Shown: positions 1-8,895 of the stretch, piece after piece
Position numbering within the stretch: position 1 is the stretch's first letter
How the letters are laid out: every line of letters starts with the position of its first letter
Assembly: GCF_017996735.1 (NCBI RefSeq)
Contig: NZ_JAGOGJ010000005.1
Coordinates: 1-64,000, forward strand
Direction of reading: 5' to 3'
Length of the DNA: 64,000 bases
Source of the DNA: Niveispirillum sp.
GTDB taxonomy: Bacteria; Pseudomonadota; Alphaproteobacteria; Azospirillales; Azospirillaceae
Made by a program: the position numbers and the translations under genes
The notes under the pieces: generated by a model
What the model saw: only the letters and a program-made list of their open reading frames with translations
Databases searched by the model: none
What the model was told of the DNA's origin: nothing

Positions 1-554
1 TGATCGACGCGGCCCTGGCCCTGCTGTCCAAGATGGGGCGTGACCGGCTGGACCTGCGAGAGGTGCGAAGCATCGCCATCCAGACCTATGGCGATGCCTT
101 GCGCTTCTGTGACCGGCCGGACCCGCGCAGCGTGATCGAGGCCAAATTCTCCTTGCAGCACGCGGTGGCCGTCACCCTGCTGGACGGCCCCCCGCCCTTG
201 TCCGCCTTCGACCCGCCGATGATCGCCGATCCGGTGGTGGCCGCATTGCGGGCGCGGGTGAAGGTCACGGTGGGTGAGCCCTATGCCGGCGCTTATCCCA
301 ACCATTTCGGGGCGCGGCTGGTCCTGAACCTGACCAGCGGTGACCTGCTGGTGCATGAGCAGACAGACGCCCTGGGCGACCCGGAAAACCCGCTGCCCCT
401 GGACCGCGCCATCGACAAGGCCCGCAGCCTGATGCAGGCGGCGGGCATGCAGGCGGGGGCCATCGGCACCCTGGTGACGCAATGTCTGGAACTGGCGGAA
501 GGCCGCCCCCTGCCCACCCCGTGGCCGGGCCGGTTGACGGGAGAAGCGGCATGA
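1..554 (+). CDS. MmgE/PrpD family protein, C-terminal part (cut by window start)
   Basis: The open frame enters from the left edge (first full codon at base 3) and stops at 554, giving about 183 residues. The text resembles the C-terminal half of MmgE/PrpD proteins, the family of 2-methylcitrate dehydratase and cis-aconitate decarboxylase. Typical pieces are the segment PYAGAYPNHFGARLVLNLTSG and the closing helical stretch with a reference to a dividing acidic loop (DALGDPENPLPLD). The N-terminal helical domain lies outside the window. Its stop overlaps the start of the next gene (ATGA), and that gene belongs to the same family, so the two are probably co-translated and may work as a pair. 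Substrate is unknown. The internal ATG at 33 is not the real start. Confidence 0.75.
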   Translation, partial: IDAALALLSKMGRDRLDLREVRSIAIQTYGDALRFCDRPDPRSVIEAKFSLQHAVAVTLLDGPPPLSAFDPPMIADPVVAALRARVKVTVGEPYAGAYPNHFGARLVLNLTSGDLLVHEQTDALGDPENPLPLDRAIDKARSLMQAAGMQAGAIGTLVTQCLELAEGRPLPTPWPGRLTGEAA

Positions 555-1924
555 TGGCGGCGGATATCCTGGCGCGCCACGCGCTGTCGGTGGAATGGGT
601 GGGTCTGCCGGAACCGGCGCGCGACGCGGTGCGCATCTTCCTGCTGGACACATTGGGGGTCGGCATCGCCGGGTCGAAGGCGCCGTTCGCCCCGGAGATC
701 GCGGCGGCGGGCCAGAACTGGGCCAGCGGCGGCGGACCGGCCCCGGTCCTGGGCCGTGGCTATGCCCTGACCGCGCCGCAGGCCGCCTTCATCAACGCCT
801 TCCAGATCCACGCCCAGGAATTCGACTGCGTGCATGAGGCGGCGGTGGTGCATCCGCTGGCCACCATCCTGGCCGCCTTGATGGCCGATACGTCACGTCA
901 GACCCTGCCGGTGACGGGCGTGGAATTCGGGGCCGCCCTGGCGGCCGGCGTCGATATCGCCGCCACGCTGGGACTGGCCGCCAAGACACCCCTGAAATTC
1001 TTCCGGCCGGCCACGGCGGGGATTTTCGGCTGTGTGGCGGCCATGGCCCGGCTGCGCCGCCTGGACGTGGACACGACACGCAGCGCCTTCGGCCATGCGC
1101 TGGCCTTTGCATCGGGCACCATGCAGGCGCATGTGGAAGGCAAGCCGGGCCTGCCCATCCAGGTGGCGCATGCCGCCCAGGCGAGCCTGATAGCCCTTGA
1201 TCTGGCCCTGGCCGGCATCCCCGGCACGGCGGGCAGCATCGATGGGCCCTTCGGCTATCTCGCCTTGTTCGAAACGGGGACCGACCTGCCGCCGCTGCTG
1301 ACCCGGCTGGGCCAGGATTGGCGCATCGCGCAGGTCAGTCATAAACCTTTTCCCACGGGCCGCGCCGCGCATGGGGGCATCGTGGCTTTGCAGACGCTGA
1401 TGCGCGACCATGGGGTGAATGCGGCCAATCTGGAAAGCCTGACCTACACGGCCCCGCCCCTGATCCAGCGGCTGGTGGGCCGCCCCCTTCCCGCCTATCC
1501 GGCGGCGCTGACGGCCAATTACGCGCGGCTGTGTTTTGCCTGGCTGGGCGCGGTCGTGCTAACGCGCGGTACCGTGGGCCTGTCGGATTTTGCCGACAGC
1601 CGCCTGTCCGACCCGGCACTGCATGCGCTGGGCAGCCGGATCAAGGTGGTGGCGGACGATAATCCGGACCCCGCCGCCTTCACCCCCGGCGTAGCGGAGG
1701 CGATGCTGACCGACGGGCGCATCGTGCGCGCCCGCATTGACAGCCAGTTAGGCAGCCCCATGACCCCGCTGAGCCGGGAACAACATCTGCGGAAATTCCG
1801 CGCCTGCCTGGACTTTGCGGGCGCTGCCGATCTGGCCGACCCGCTGATCCGGGCCATCGACGATCTTCAGGACCAGGCCGACATGGCTCGTCTGCTGCGC
1901 CGCGCCGCCGGCCTGCCGGACTGA
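551..1924 (+). CDS. MmgE/PrpD family protein
   Basis: A 457-residue protein of the MmgE/PrpD dehydratase/decarboxylase family, close to the usual 450-480. I start it at 551 because this ATG overlaps the stop of the upstream gene (ATGA); the frame is open further upstream to 482 but that would overlap the neighbour by 70 bases. The N-terminal text LLDTLGVGIAGSKAPF followed by NAFQIHAQEFDCVHEAAVVHP and VAHAAQASLIALDLALAG matches the helical domain of the family; KPFPTGRAAHGGIVAL fits the conserved K-P-x-x-x-x-H region. Family members act on 2-methylcitrate or cis-aconitate, but many relatives have unknown substrates. Two tandem paralogs next to a PaaK-like ligase and amidase suggest a dedicated organic-acid pathway. 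Confidence 0.8.
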   Translation: MMAADILARHALSVEWVGLPEPARDAVRIFLLDTLGVGIAGSKAPFAPEIAAAGQNWASGGGPAPVLGRGYALTAPQAAFINAFQIHAQEFDCVHEAAVVHPLATILAALMADTSRQTLPVTGVEFGAALAAGVDIAATLGLAAKTPLKFFRPATAGIFGCVAAMARLRRLDVDTTRSAFGHALAFASGTMQAHVEGKPGLPIQVAHAAQASLIALDLALAGIPGTAGSIDGPFGYLALFETGTDLPPLLTRLGQDWRIAQVSHKPFPTGRAAHGGIVALQTLMRDHGVNAANLESLTYTAPPLIQRLVGRPLPAYPAALTANYARLCFAWLGAVVLTRGTVGLSDFADSRLSDPALHALGSRIKVVADDNPDPAAFTPGVAEAMLTDGRIVRARIDSQLGSPMTPLSREQHLRKFRACLDFAGAADLADPLIRAIDDLQDQADMARLLRRAAGLPD

Positions 1925-2063
1925 TACAGACGGTCGAAATGTTTGACCGTCTGTACGGCGGCGACTGCCGCCGCGCGGCACGTGCCGCGTAGACAAGCCC
2001 ACGGATGTGGGCGCCGGCGATTGAGGGGCCTGAATGATTGGCCGAAGGTCAATCATTCAGGCC
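1925..2063. repeat. Strip of five perfect inverted repeats
   Basis: Five perfect inverted repeats fill most of the gap between two genes. A: 1925-1935/1945-1955 (TACAGACGGTC, 11-bp stem, 9-nt loop). B: 1956-1962/1967-1973 (CGGCGGC, GACT loop). C: 1974-1989, a 16-bp palindrome (CGCGGCACGTGCCGCG). D: 1997-2002/2007-2012 (GCCCAC, GGAT loop). E: 2027-2040/2050-2063 (14-bp stem GGCCTGAATGATTG, 9-nt loop). A, B and C abut with no spacer. No T-run follows any of them, so they are not classical terminators. They could be REP-like elements, an RNA processing or stability structure, or a group of regulator sites. Confidence 0.8.
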
Positions 2064-2094
2064 GATAGTATAACATCAGGGGAGTATTTTAGCC

Positions 2095-3498
2095 ATGGAC
2101 GGGCACAAGACCTATTTCAACGCCGTGGACTGGGATGCCTTGCAGAAGGACCACCCCATCGGTGACGATTTCGTGCGCTTCGCCACCCAGACCAGCCGGG
2201 ACGCGCTGACGGCGCACCAGAACCGCCTGTTCATGCGGAGTGTGGCCCGCGCCTGGGCCACGCCCTTCTATCAGCGCCTGTGGGGCAAGGCCGGGATCGA
2301 GAGGGGCGACATCCGCTCCATCGAGGATCTGCCGCGCCTGCCCATGTTCGACAAATCGGACATCATGGCCAGCCTGGAGATCGCGCCGCCCTTCGGCGAT
2401 TTTTCCGGTTTCTCCAGCTATCCGGCCGGCGAGCGCCCGCCCGTCGTGTTCCACACCACCAGCGGCACCACGGGCAAGCCCCAGGTCCTGCTGTTCGGAG
2501 CCAAGGGGCGGGAGGCGCAGAACCTGCTGCTGGGCCGCCTGTACCGGTTCCAGGGCATGCGGCCCGACGATGTGGTCCATTCAGTCTATGGCCATGGCAT
2601 GATCAATGGCGGCCATTATGTGCGCGAAAGCGTGCTGCACTGGACGTCCTCCATCTTCATGTCGGCCGGTACGGGCGTGGAGACGCGGTCCGCGCAGCAG
2701 GTGCAGTTGATGAAGGAATTCGGGGCCACGGTCATCGTCGGTTTCTCCGACTACATCAAGAAGCTGGCCGAGGTGGCGCGGGAGAACGGCATCGATCCGG
2801 TGCGCGACCTGAATATCCGCATGATCTCCGGCCATCTGGGCAAGGAGGACAAGGCGGGCCTGTCGGCGGCCTGGGGCGGGGCGGAATGCTTCGACTGGTA
2901 CGGCGTGGGCGATACAGGCTGCATCGCCGGCGAAGGCCCGGACCGTGACGGTCTTTATGTCATGGAAGACGCCCAGTATCTGGAAGTCTGCGACATCGAT
3001 ACGGGCGCGCCCGTGCCCGATGGGGCCTTGGGCGACATGGTCGTCACCTGCATCTACAAGGACGATATCCACCCCATCATCCGCTTCAATACCCATGACG
3101 TAACGCAGGTTCGTACCGGCGCGTCCAGCATCGGCGTCGGGTTCAAGCGGATCGAGGGTTTCCTGGGCCGGTCGGACAATATGGTGAAGATCCGTGGCAT
3201 CAACATCTTCCCGCAGGCCATCGGCCCCATGCTGAACGGCGTGGCGGGCATCACGGGCGAGTATATCTGCAAGGCCGTGCGCGACAGTGCCGGCCGGGAC
3301 GAGTTCATCGTGATCGCCGAGACGAACGCATCCGGCAATGACCGCCAGGACGTGGCGGAACGCAGCCGCGCCGTCCTGAAGCAGAAGATCGGGATCGAGG
3401 TGGGGGTCGAACTGGTCGACCACCGCGCCACAGCCGGCCTGACCCAGATCGACGTGCGGCAGAAACCCATCCGCCTGATTGATGAGCGGTTCAAATGA
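2095..3498 (+). CDS. PaaK-like AMP-forming carboxylate-CoA ligase
   Basis: A 467-residue adenylate-forming enzyme of the phenylacetate-CoA ligase type, which activates an aromatic or other carboxylic acid to its CoA thioester with ATP. The P-loop TTSGTTGKPQ lies near residue 123, and GHLGKEDKAGL, WYGVGDTGCIAGE and the late segment VKIRGINIFPQAIGPML are in the positions expected for PaaK (about 430-470 residues, no separate large C-terminal lid). Start at 2095 follows the hairpin strip and a GGGGAG stretch at 2079-2084. The stop overlaps the amidase start (ATGA), so the two are coupled. The substrate cannot be read from sequence; phenylacetate itself is not implied because no paaABC genes are seen. 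Confidence 0.85.
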   Translation: MDGHKTYFNAVDWDALQKDHPIGDDFVRFATQTSRDALTAHQNRLFMRSVARAWATPFYQRLWGKAGIERGDIRSIEDLPRLPMFDKSDIMASLEIAPPFGDFSGFSSYPAGERPPVVFHTTSGTTGKPQVLLFGAKGREAQNLLLGRLYRFQGMRPDDVVHSVYGHGMINGGHYVRESVLHWTSSIFMSAGTGVETRSAQQVQLMKEFGATVIVGFSDYIKKLAEVARENGIDPVRDLNIRMISGHLGKEDKAGLSAAWGGAECFDWYGVGDTGCIAGEGPDRDGLYVMEDAQYLEVCDIDTGAPVPDGALGDMVVTCIYKDDIHPIIRFNTHDVTQVRTGASSIGVGFKRIEGFLGRSDNMVKIRGINIFPQAIGPMLNGVAGITGEYICKAVRDSAGRDEFIVIAETNASGNDRQDVAERSRAVLKQKIGIEVGVELVDHRATAGLTQIDVRQKPIRLIDERFK

Positions 3499-4793
3499 TC
3501 GACGCCATCCTTGCCGCCGGCATTGCCGGCCTGCCCGACCTGTACCGGCAGGGGCAGGTTGATGCTCTGGCTGTAACGCGCTGCTATCTGGACCGGATCG
3601 CGGCCCTGGACGGGCATATAAGCGCCTATAATCAGGTGCTGGCCGACAGCGCCCTGACAGCAGCGGCGGCGTCCGCCCGGCGCTGGCGGGAGGGTAAACC
3701 GCTGTCGGAGATCGACGGCGCCCCTGTCGCGGTGAAGGCGAATATCGCGGTTCAGGGCGCCTTCTGGCATGCGGGCATCGGTGCCTATCGCGACCGTGTG
3801 GCGGAAAAAGATGCCGATTGCGTGGAGCGGCTGCGGGCGGCCGGGGCGGTCATCCTGGGCACCGTCAACATGCATGAGGGCGCCCTGGGCGCCACCACCG
3901 ACAATGTCTGGTTCGGACGCACGCAGAACCCGCTGCGCGACGGTCATACGGCCGGCGGGTCCAGCGGCGGGTCGGCGGCGTCGGTGGCCGGGGGGCTGGC
4001 GGCGGGCGCGCTTGGGTCCGACACGATGGGATCGGTGCGTATCCCCAGCGCCTATTGCGGCATCGTGGGGTACAAGCCGGCCCGCCACGCCATCAGCCTG
4101 GACGGCGTGATCCCGCTATCCACCACGCTGGACCATGTCGGCGTGCATGGTCGCTCGCTGCCCGACTGCGCCCTGCTGGCCGCCCATGCCGGCGACCGGG
4201 GGGCTGTCACACCGGTGGATGTCGCCGGCCTGCGGCTGGCCATCCCCGACTGGCGGACCCGCGTGGAAGCACCGGACTTTATCTGGTCGGCGCGGGAGGA
4301 GGCGGCAACCCTGCTGCTGCTGAACGGCATGCGGCGGGTGGTGTCGGACCTGCCGGATTATCAGCCAGGACAGGCACGGCGTCTGGGCCTGCTGGTGTCG
4401 GAGGTAGAGGGGCTGAACGCCCATGCCGACCGGCTGGCGCAGGGCGACGATGGTTTTTCACCGGAATTCCTGGGTCTGCTGCGCTGGGGCGAACGGCAGC
4501 CGGCAACGAAGCTGGCCGCCGCCTATCAGGGGCTGGATGCGATCCGCACCGCCGGCACGGCCTGGCTGGAACAGGTGGATGCCGTGCTGCTGCCCACGGC
4601 CCCGCAAACCGCCTTCCCCTTCGACACCCCGGTACCAGCCAATCAGGCCGATTTCACGGCCCTGGCCGATTTTATCGGCTGTCCCGCCGTGGCCGTGCCG
4701 TTCAAGACGGCCCCTGACGGGCTGCCCTTGTCGATGCAGGTGATGGGCCGGGACGCGGCGACGGTCCTGGCGGTTGCCGCCTGCCTTGTCTGA
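3495..4793 (+). CDS. Amidase-signature family hydrolase
   Basis: A 432-residue member of the amidase signature family (Ser-cisSer-Lys triad). Visible are Lys81 in PVAVKANIAV, the glycine-serine loop TAGGSSGGSAAS near residues 152-162 with the cis-Ser, and the nucleophile Ser180 in GSDTMGSVRIPSAYCG. Family members hydrolyse aryl or alkyl amides, including urea-type and mandelamide-type compounds, or form part of GatA-like enzymes; the shorter middle part argues against GatA. Translation is coupled to the PaaK-like ligase by an ATGA overlap, which suggests that amide hydrolysis supplies the acid that the ligase activates (inference). Alternative: an allophanate- or biuret-type hydrolase. Confidence 0.85.
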   Translation: MIDAILAAGIAGLPDLYRQGQVDALAVTRCYLDRIAALDGHISAYNQVLADSALTAAAASARRWREGKPLSEIDGAPVAVKANIAVQGAFWHAGIGAYRDRVAEKDADCVERLRAAGAVILGTVNMHEGALGATTDNVWFGRTQNPLRDGHTAGGSSGGSAASVAGGLAAGALGSDTMGSVRIPSAYCGIVGYKPARHAISLDGVIPLSTTLDHVGVHGRSLPDCALLAAHAGDRGAVTPVDVAGLRLAIPDWRTRVEAPDFIWSAREEAATLLLLNGMRRVVSDLPDYQPGQARRLGLLVSEVEGLNAHADRLAQGDDGFSPEFLGLLRWGERQPATKLAAAYQGLDAIRTAGTAWLEQVDAVLLPTAPQTAFPFDTPVPANQADFTALADFIGCPAVAVPFKTAPDGLPLSMQVMGRDAATVLAVAACLV

Positions 4794-4794
4794 C

Positions 4795-4834
4795 ACCAAT
4801 CAGCCTTGATCGGTCAAGAGCAAGGCTGATTGGT
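4795..4834. repeat. 14-bp perfect inverted repeat after the amidase gene
   Basis: Arms ACCAATCAGCCTTG (4795-4808) and its exact complement (4821-4834) with a 12-nt loop begin two bases after the amidase stop codon. No T-run follows, so if it ends transcription it is not a standard Rho-independent terminator; it may act as an mRNA end-protecting stem. Size and position resemble hairpin E at 2027-2063. The rest of the gap up to 5062 shows nothing I can name. Confidence 0.7.
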
Positions 4835-5062
4835 ATGAACCGTCGTTCTGACCGCGTGGTGGACAGGTCCGGTATCGGGCTTGAGCGGTTTCCAGCCCAA
4901 ACACATCATCCGCCAAACAACCAACGCTCAAAGCTCCATCCCGTCCCTGAAAGAAACCCGTGGAACCCCGGTTCTGCACGGACGGGCGGAGCTTTGCGTG
5001 CAAGGCGGGCCGACAAGTGCCCGGCATGCTTTCTGGGACAATGTTTCGACTGGGAGACAAGA

Positions 5063-7546
5063 ATGAAGGAAGTGAAGTTCAAGCCCCCATCCGGCGCATC
5101 GCGCCTGGCCATCACCATGGCCATCGGGGCATCCATGCTGGCCTCCACCGCTTACGCGCAGGATGCGGCCAAGAGCAGCGGTGAAGAAAAGCTGCAACTG
5201 GAGGAAATCATTGTCACCGCCCGCAAGCGGTCCGAAAACATCCTGAAGACGCCTGTGTCCGTCACCGCCGTAACGGCGGAAGAGGTGGAGCAGCGGGGCA
5301 TCACGTCGGTTCAGAACCTGTCGGAGCAGACCCCCGGCTTCAACATCAACAATAACAGCAGCGGGCGCGGCGACCGGTCGTTCCAGCAGTTGATCCTGCG
5401 CGGCTTCACGCCGGCCACGACCGACAGCACGCCCGTCGCCACCTTCATCGACGGCGTTCCCGTCTCCTCCCCCACGGCGGTGATGAGCGTGTCCAGCCCG
5501 GAACGCATCGAACTGCTGCGCGGACCGCAATCGGCCTATTTCGGCCGCAACACCTTCGCCGGCGCCCTGAACGTGGTGAACAAGGAACCGGGCAACGATT
5601 TCGGCGGCAGCGTGACCGCCATGGCCGGCACCCACAAGGCGCGGCGCGTGCAGGCCGAACTGGAAGGCCCGATTGTGGAGGACAAGCTGTCCTTCCGCAT
5701 CGCCGGCGATTACAACGCCAAGGACGGCACCTACAAGAACGCCGCCAACCGGTCGCAGACCCTGGGTGACCAGTCGTCACGCAATGCCAACCTGCTGCTG
5801 GTGGCCACGCCGACCGAAAACCTGACCATCAAGGCGTTCGGCATCATCTCGCATGACAAGGACGGCCCCGCCGCCCTGGGTCTGATCAGCGCGCGCGCCG
5901 TCACCGACAGCACGGGCCGCGTCGTTGTGCCGGCCCAGCAGAACTGCACCCTGGGCGGTTTCAACCCGTTCATGTGCGGCACGGTCCCGTCCCTGCCCGC
6001 GACCACGCCGTCGGGCAACTACAATGTCGACAGCTTCGTGCGCAATGCGCTGGCCGTGACCACGAACCGTCTGATCGATCCGGATGACAGCGTTAACAAT
6101 TACGGTCTGGTGCGCGATTACCGCCACGCCCATCTGGTCGTGGATTATGAAATCCCCGATACCAACTTCACCATCAGTTCCCTGACCGGCATCAATCACG
6201 AGGAATGGGGCTCGCTGTCCGATATCGGCAATTACGACAGTTCCGGTATCGCCAACCCGGCCTATACGGCCACCAACGGCCTGCGCTCCTATTTCAGCTC
6301 GGCCTATCTGGTGGAGAATATTTCCAAGGATATCTCCCAGGAACTGCGCACCAGCTACGATGATGGAGAGGCGCTGCGCTTCGTGGCCGGCCTGTCCTAT
6401 CTGGGCGCCAATGGCAAGCGCACCGTCGATACCTTGGACAACATGATCCTGAACAAGCAGGTTACCCCGTCCGGCAAGACGGAGTCCAAGACCTATGGCG
6501 GCTTCTTCGGCGTCACCTATGACATCACCGACAAGCTGACCGCCAGCGTCGAGGGCCGGTACCAGATCGACAAGCTCTACGCCTATATCTCGCCGCTGGC
6601 CGATGCGGTGGTGACCGACAGCACCTTTGTGCCGGCCGGTACCTACAAGGCCGGGTCGAAGCTGGCGGAACAGACCTACAAGAACTTCCTGCCCCGCGTG
6701 ATCGCCCAGTATCAGTGGACCGACGAGGTCATGACCTATGCGTCGGTGGCCAGGGGCGTGAACCCCGCCTCACTGAATTCCGGCGTTACCACCTATACCG
6801 GTCAGGCCGCGACCATCGCCAAGACCCTGGGCATCGACCTGTTCGTCAAGCCGGAGAAGGTCACGACCTATGAAATCGGTCTGAAGGGTACCGCCGTCGA
6901 CAACCGCCTGCGCTATGCCTTCGCCGCCTATTATTCGCAATGGCGGGACCAGTTGAACCAGGTCATCCAGACCTTCGTGACGCCCACCGGTGGTTTCGGC
7001 AGCGTGTTCGGCACCATCAATAGCGGCAATTCCGACATGAAGGGCCTGGAATTCGATGGGTCGTTCCGCCTGACCAACATGATCACGCTAACGGCGTCCG
7101 GCGCGCTGAATGACAGCAAGATCAAGGATTACAACGCCCCTCTGGTCACCTTCCTGGTCGGCACCACGGATTTCTCCGGCAATGAACTGCCGTCGACGTC
7201 GAAATATTCCGCCGCCGCCGGCGTGATGTTCAATGGCGAGTTCGATCAGTGGGAAGATGCAAGCTGGTTCGCGCGTGTCGATTACAATTACAAGTCCGGC
7301 GTCTGGTCGGATGTCGCCAATGTCGTGAAGACGGCAGAAAGCCACATCGTCAACACCCGCGCCGGTGTCACCGTCGGTGCCGTGTCGGTGGATGTCTATG
7401 CCAACAACCTGTTCGACAGCCGCCGTTACACCACGGTGAACAACAATATCCTGTTCACGCCGGCCCCGTCCTTCACCTATTCCACGCTGAATGTCGGCCT
7501 GCGTGAGGGGCGCACCCTGGGTGTCCAGGCGAAGTACAAGTTCTGA
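5063..7546 (+). CDS. TonB-dependent outer-membrane receptor
   Basis: An 827-residue TonB-dependent receptor that would import a substrate across the outer membrane using the proton-motive force relayed by TonB. I start at 5063, after GGGAGACAAG, because it gives a clean signal peptide (LAITMAIGASMLASTAYAQ, cleavage near residue 32); the open frame extends to 4835 but lacks a ribosome site there. The TonB box EEIIVTA is near 48-54, the plug follows with RIELLRGPQSAYFGRNTFAGALNVV, and the chain ends in Phe as beta-barrel proteins do. A strong terminator follows at 7559-7598. The esterase and amidohydrolase downstream may act on the imported compound. Ligand unknown; the plug type is that of receptors for organic compounds as well as siderophores. 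Confidence 0.9.
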   Translation: MKEVKFKPPSGASRLAITMAIGASMLASTAYAQDAAKSSGEEKLQLEEIIVTARKRSENILKTPVSVTAVTAEEVEQRGITSVQNLSEQTPGFNINNNSSGRGDRSFQQLILRGFTPATTDSTPVATFIDGVPVSSPTAVMSVSSPERIELLRGPQSAYFGRNTFAGALNVVNKEPGNDFGGSVTAMAGTHKARRVQAELEGPIVEDKLSFRIAGDYNAKDGTYKNAANRSQTLGDQSSRNANLLLVATPTENLTIKAFGIISHDKDGPAALGLISARAVTDSTGRVVVPAQQNCTLGGFNPFMCGTVPSLPATTPSGNYNVDSFVRNALAVTTNRLIDPDDSVNNYGLVRDYRHAHLVVDYEIPDTNFTISSLTGINHEEWGSLSDIGNYDSSGIANPAYTATNGLRSYFSSAYLVENISKDISQELRTSYDDGEALRFVAGLSYLGANGKRTVDTLDNMILNKQVTPSGKTESKTYGGFFGVTYDITDKLTASVEGRYQIDKLYAYISPLADAVVTDSTFVPAGTYKAGSKLAEQTYKNFLPRVIAQYQWTDEVMTYASVARGVNPASLNSGVTTYTGQAATIAKTLGIDLFVKPEKVTTYEIGLKGTAVDNRLRYAFAAYYSQWRDQLNQVIQTFVTPTGGFGSVFGTINSGNSDMKGLEFDGSFRLTNMITLTASGALNDSKIKDYNAPLVTFLVGTTDFSGNELPSTSKYSAAAGVMFNGEFDQWEDASWFARVDYNYKSGVWSDVANVVKTAESHIVNTRAGVTVGAVSVDVYANNLFDSRRYTTVNNNILFTPAPSFTYSTLNVGLREGRTLGVQAKYKF

Positions 7547-7558
7547 GCTTAAAATCGC

Positions 7559-7598
7559 GCCCTCGGGGACAACCTTGTCCCTGGGGGCATTTTTTGTT
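7559..7598 (+). terminator. Rho-independent terminator of the TonB receptor gene
   Basis: Stem arms 7559-7572 and 7575-7588 pair over 14 positions (one G-T pair, CCTCGGGGACAA against TTGTCCCTGGGG) and are followed by ATTTTTTGTTT. It lies 12 bases after the receptor stop. Confidence 0.9.
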
Positions 7599-7634
7599 TC
7601 AGGCCCACGCCACCGCCCCTTAAGGAGCGCGACC

Positions 7635-8810
7635 ATGCGCAAGCTTATCCTGTCCGCCATCACCGGCCTGCCGCTATTCCTGGCGGCTTTCCCCGCCCAG
7701 GCGGCGCAACCCGCCTGCGAGACGCGGACATTCTTTCAGCCACCGCTGGAATACCAGTCGGTCGAACATCTGCCCGACGGCCGCGTCACCTTCCGCCTGT
7801 GCGCGAAGGAGGCCAAGGAAGTCGTGGCCCTGCCGCAGGAAATGAACAGCGTGTCCATGGGCATGGATGGCAAGCCGCCGGGCCTGCCCATGACCAAGGA
7901 TACCGACGGCTACTGGTCGGCGACCACGACAGGCGCCGTCGATCCCGGCGTCTATACCTATATTTTCAGGGTCGACGGCCTGCGCATCGCCGATCCGCGC
8001 GGCACCCGCTTTGCCGAGGCGCTGGGCGGCGTGCAGTCCATCGTTCAGTTGCCGGGCGACGGCACGTCCAACCAGTTCTACAAGGCGGAGGTACCGCACG
8101 GCGTCGTCTCCGTGGTGGACTATCCGTCCTCCACCCTGGGCATCCTGCGCCGCGCCCATGTCTATACCCCGCCGGGGTACGAGGCGGGTGGCAAGGACCG
8201 CTACCCGGTCCTGTATCTGGTCCATGGCTACAGCGACAGCGACGATGCCTGGACCATGAAGGGCAATGCCAACTACATCCTGGACAACCTGATCGGGGCC
8301 GGCAAGGCCAAGCCGATGATCATCGTCATGCCCTATGGCCACACGCCCACGCGCGAAGGCGTGCAGGGCATGGAGAATACCGATTTCGGCAATGACCTGC
8401 ACAAGGACCTGATCCCCTTCATCGACAAGCATTTCCGTACCCAGGCGGCGGCGAAGACCCGTGCCATGGTCGGCCTGTCGATGGGCGGGGCGCATACGAT
8501 CCAGTTCGGCCTGCCGCGCGCGGACGTGTTCGGGTCCATCGGCGTCTTCTCCATCGGCATGCTGTCGGAGGAACAGACCAAGCGTTATCGCGAGGTCAAT
8601 GACGCCGCCCTGAAGGCCCGCGCCAAGGCCGGCGGCCTGGTCTTCTATGCCGTCGGCAAGGAGGATTTTGTCATCCAGATGGCGCCGCCCTTCCGCCAGA
8701 TCCTGGCCGATTACGGCATCAAATACACCTATGTCGAAAGCGGCGGCGGCCACACCTGGATCAACTGGCGCGCCTATCTGGAACAGATCGCACCGCTTCT
8801 GTTCAACTGA
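7635..8810 (+). CDS. Secreted alpha/beta-hydrolase esterase (CE1 / enterochelin-esterase-like)
   Basis: A 391-residue exported esterase. The start at 7635 follows AAGGAGCG and opens a signal peptide (LILSAITGLPLFLAAFPAQA). An N-terminal immunoglobulin-like domain of the CBM48/esterase type (about residues 30-125, VTFRLCAKEAKEVVAL, GVYTYIFRVDG) precedes an esterase-D domain with VLYLVHGYSDSDDAW, the nucleophile elbow GLSMGG, and a late GGGHTWINWR with the catalytic His. This architecture is common in feruloyl and acetyl-xylan esterases and in siderophore esterases. With a GH3 enzyme and phenolic pathways nearby, release of an ester-linked plant phenolic is plausible, but not shown. Flanked by two terminators, so it is probably transcribed alone or by read-through. 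Confidence 0.85.
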   Translation: MRKLILSAITGLPLFLAAFPAQAAQPACETRTFFQPPLEYQSVEHLPDGRVTFRLCAKEAKEVVALPQEMNSVSMGMDGKPPGLPMTKDTDGYWSATTTGAVDPGVYTYIFRVDGLRIADPRGTRFAEALGGVQSIVQLPGDGTSNQFYKAEVPHGVVSVVDYPSSTLGILRRAHVYTPPGYEAGGKDRYPVLYLVHGYSDSDDAWTMKGNANYILDNLIGAGKAKPMIIVMPYGHTPTREGVQGMENTDFGNDLHKDLIPFIDKHFRTQAAAKTRAMVGLSMGGAHTIQFGLPRADVFGSIGVFSIGMLSEEQTKRYREVNDAALKARAKAGGLVFYAVGKEDFVIQMAPPFRQILADYGIKYTYVESGGGHTWINWRAYLEQIAPLLFN

Positions 8811-8837
8811 CGGTCAGATAGACCGAACAGGCACGTC

Positions 8838-8877
8838 ACGGCCTTCCCCATCGCGTATCGGGAAGGCCGTTTTCTTT
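8838..8877 (+). terminator. Rho-independent terminator after the esterase gene
   Basis: Perfect 11-bp stem ACGGCCTTCCC (8838-8848) with its complement (8860-8870), 11-nt loop, then TTTTCTTT. It separates the esterase from the amidohydrolase gene, whose ribosome site AAAGGA follows directly. Confidence 0.9.
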
Positions 8878-8895
8878 CGCGAAAGGATCACACCC

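Noticed and set aside
4835..5062. N-terminal extension of the TonB receptor at 5063
   Set aside because: No ribosome site before 4835 and the signal peptide would become internal; GGGAGACAAG supports 5063.
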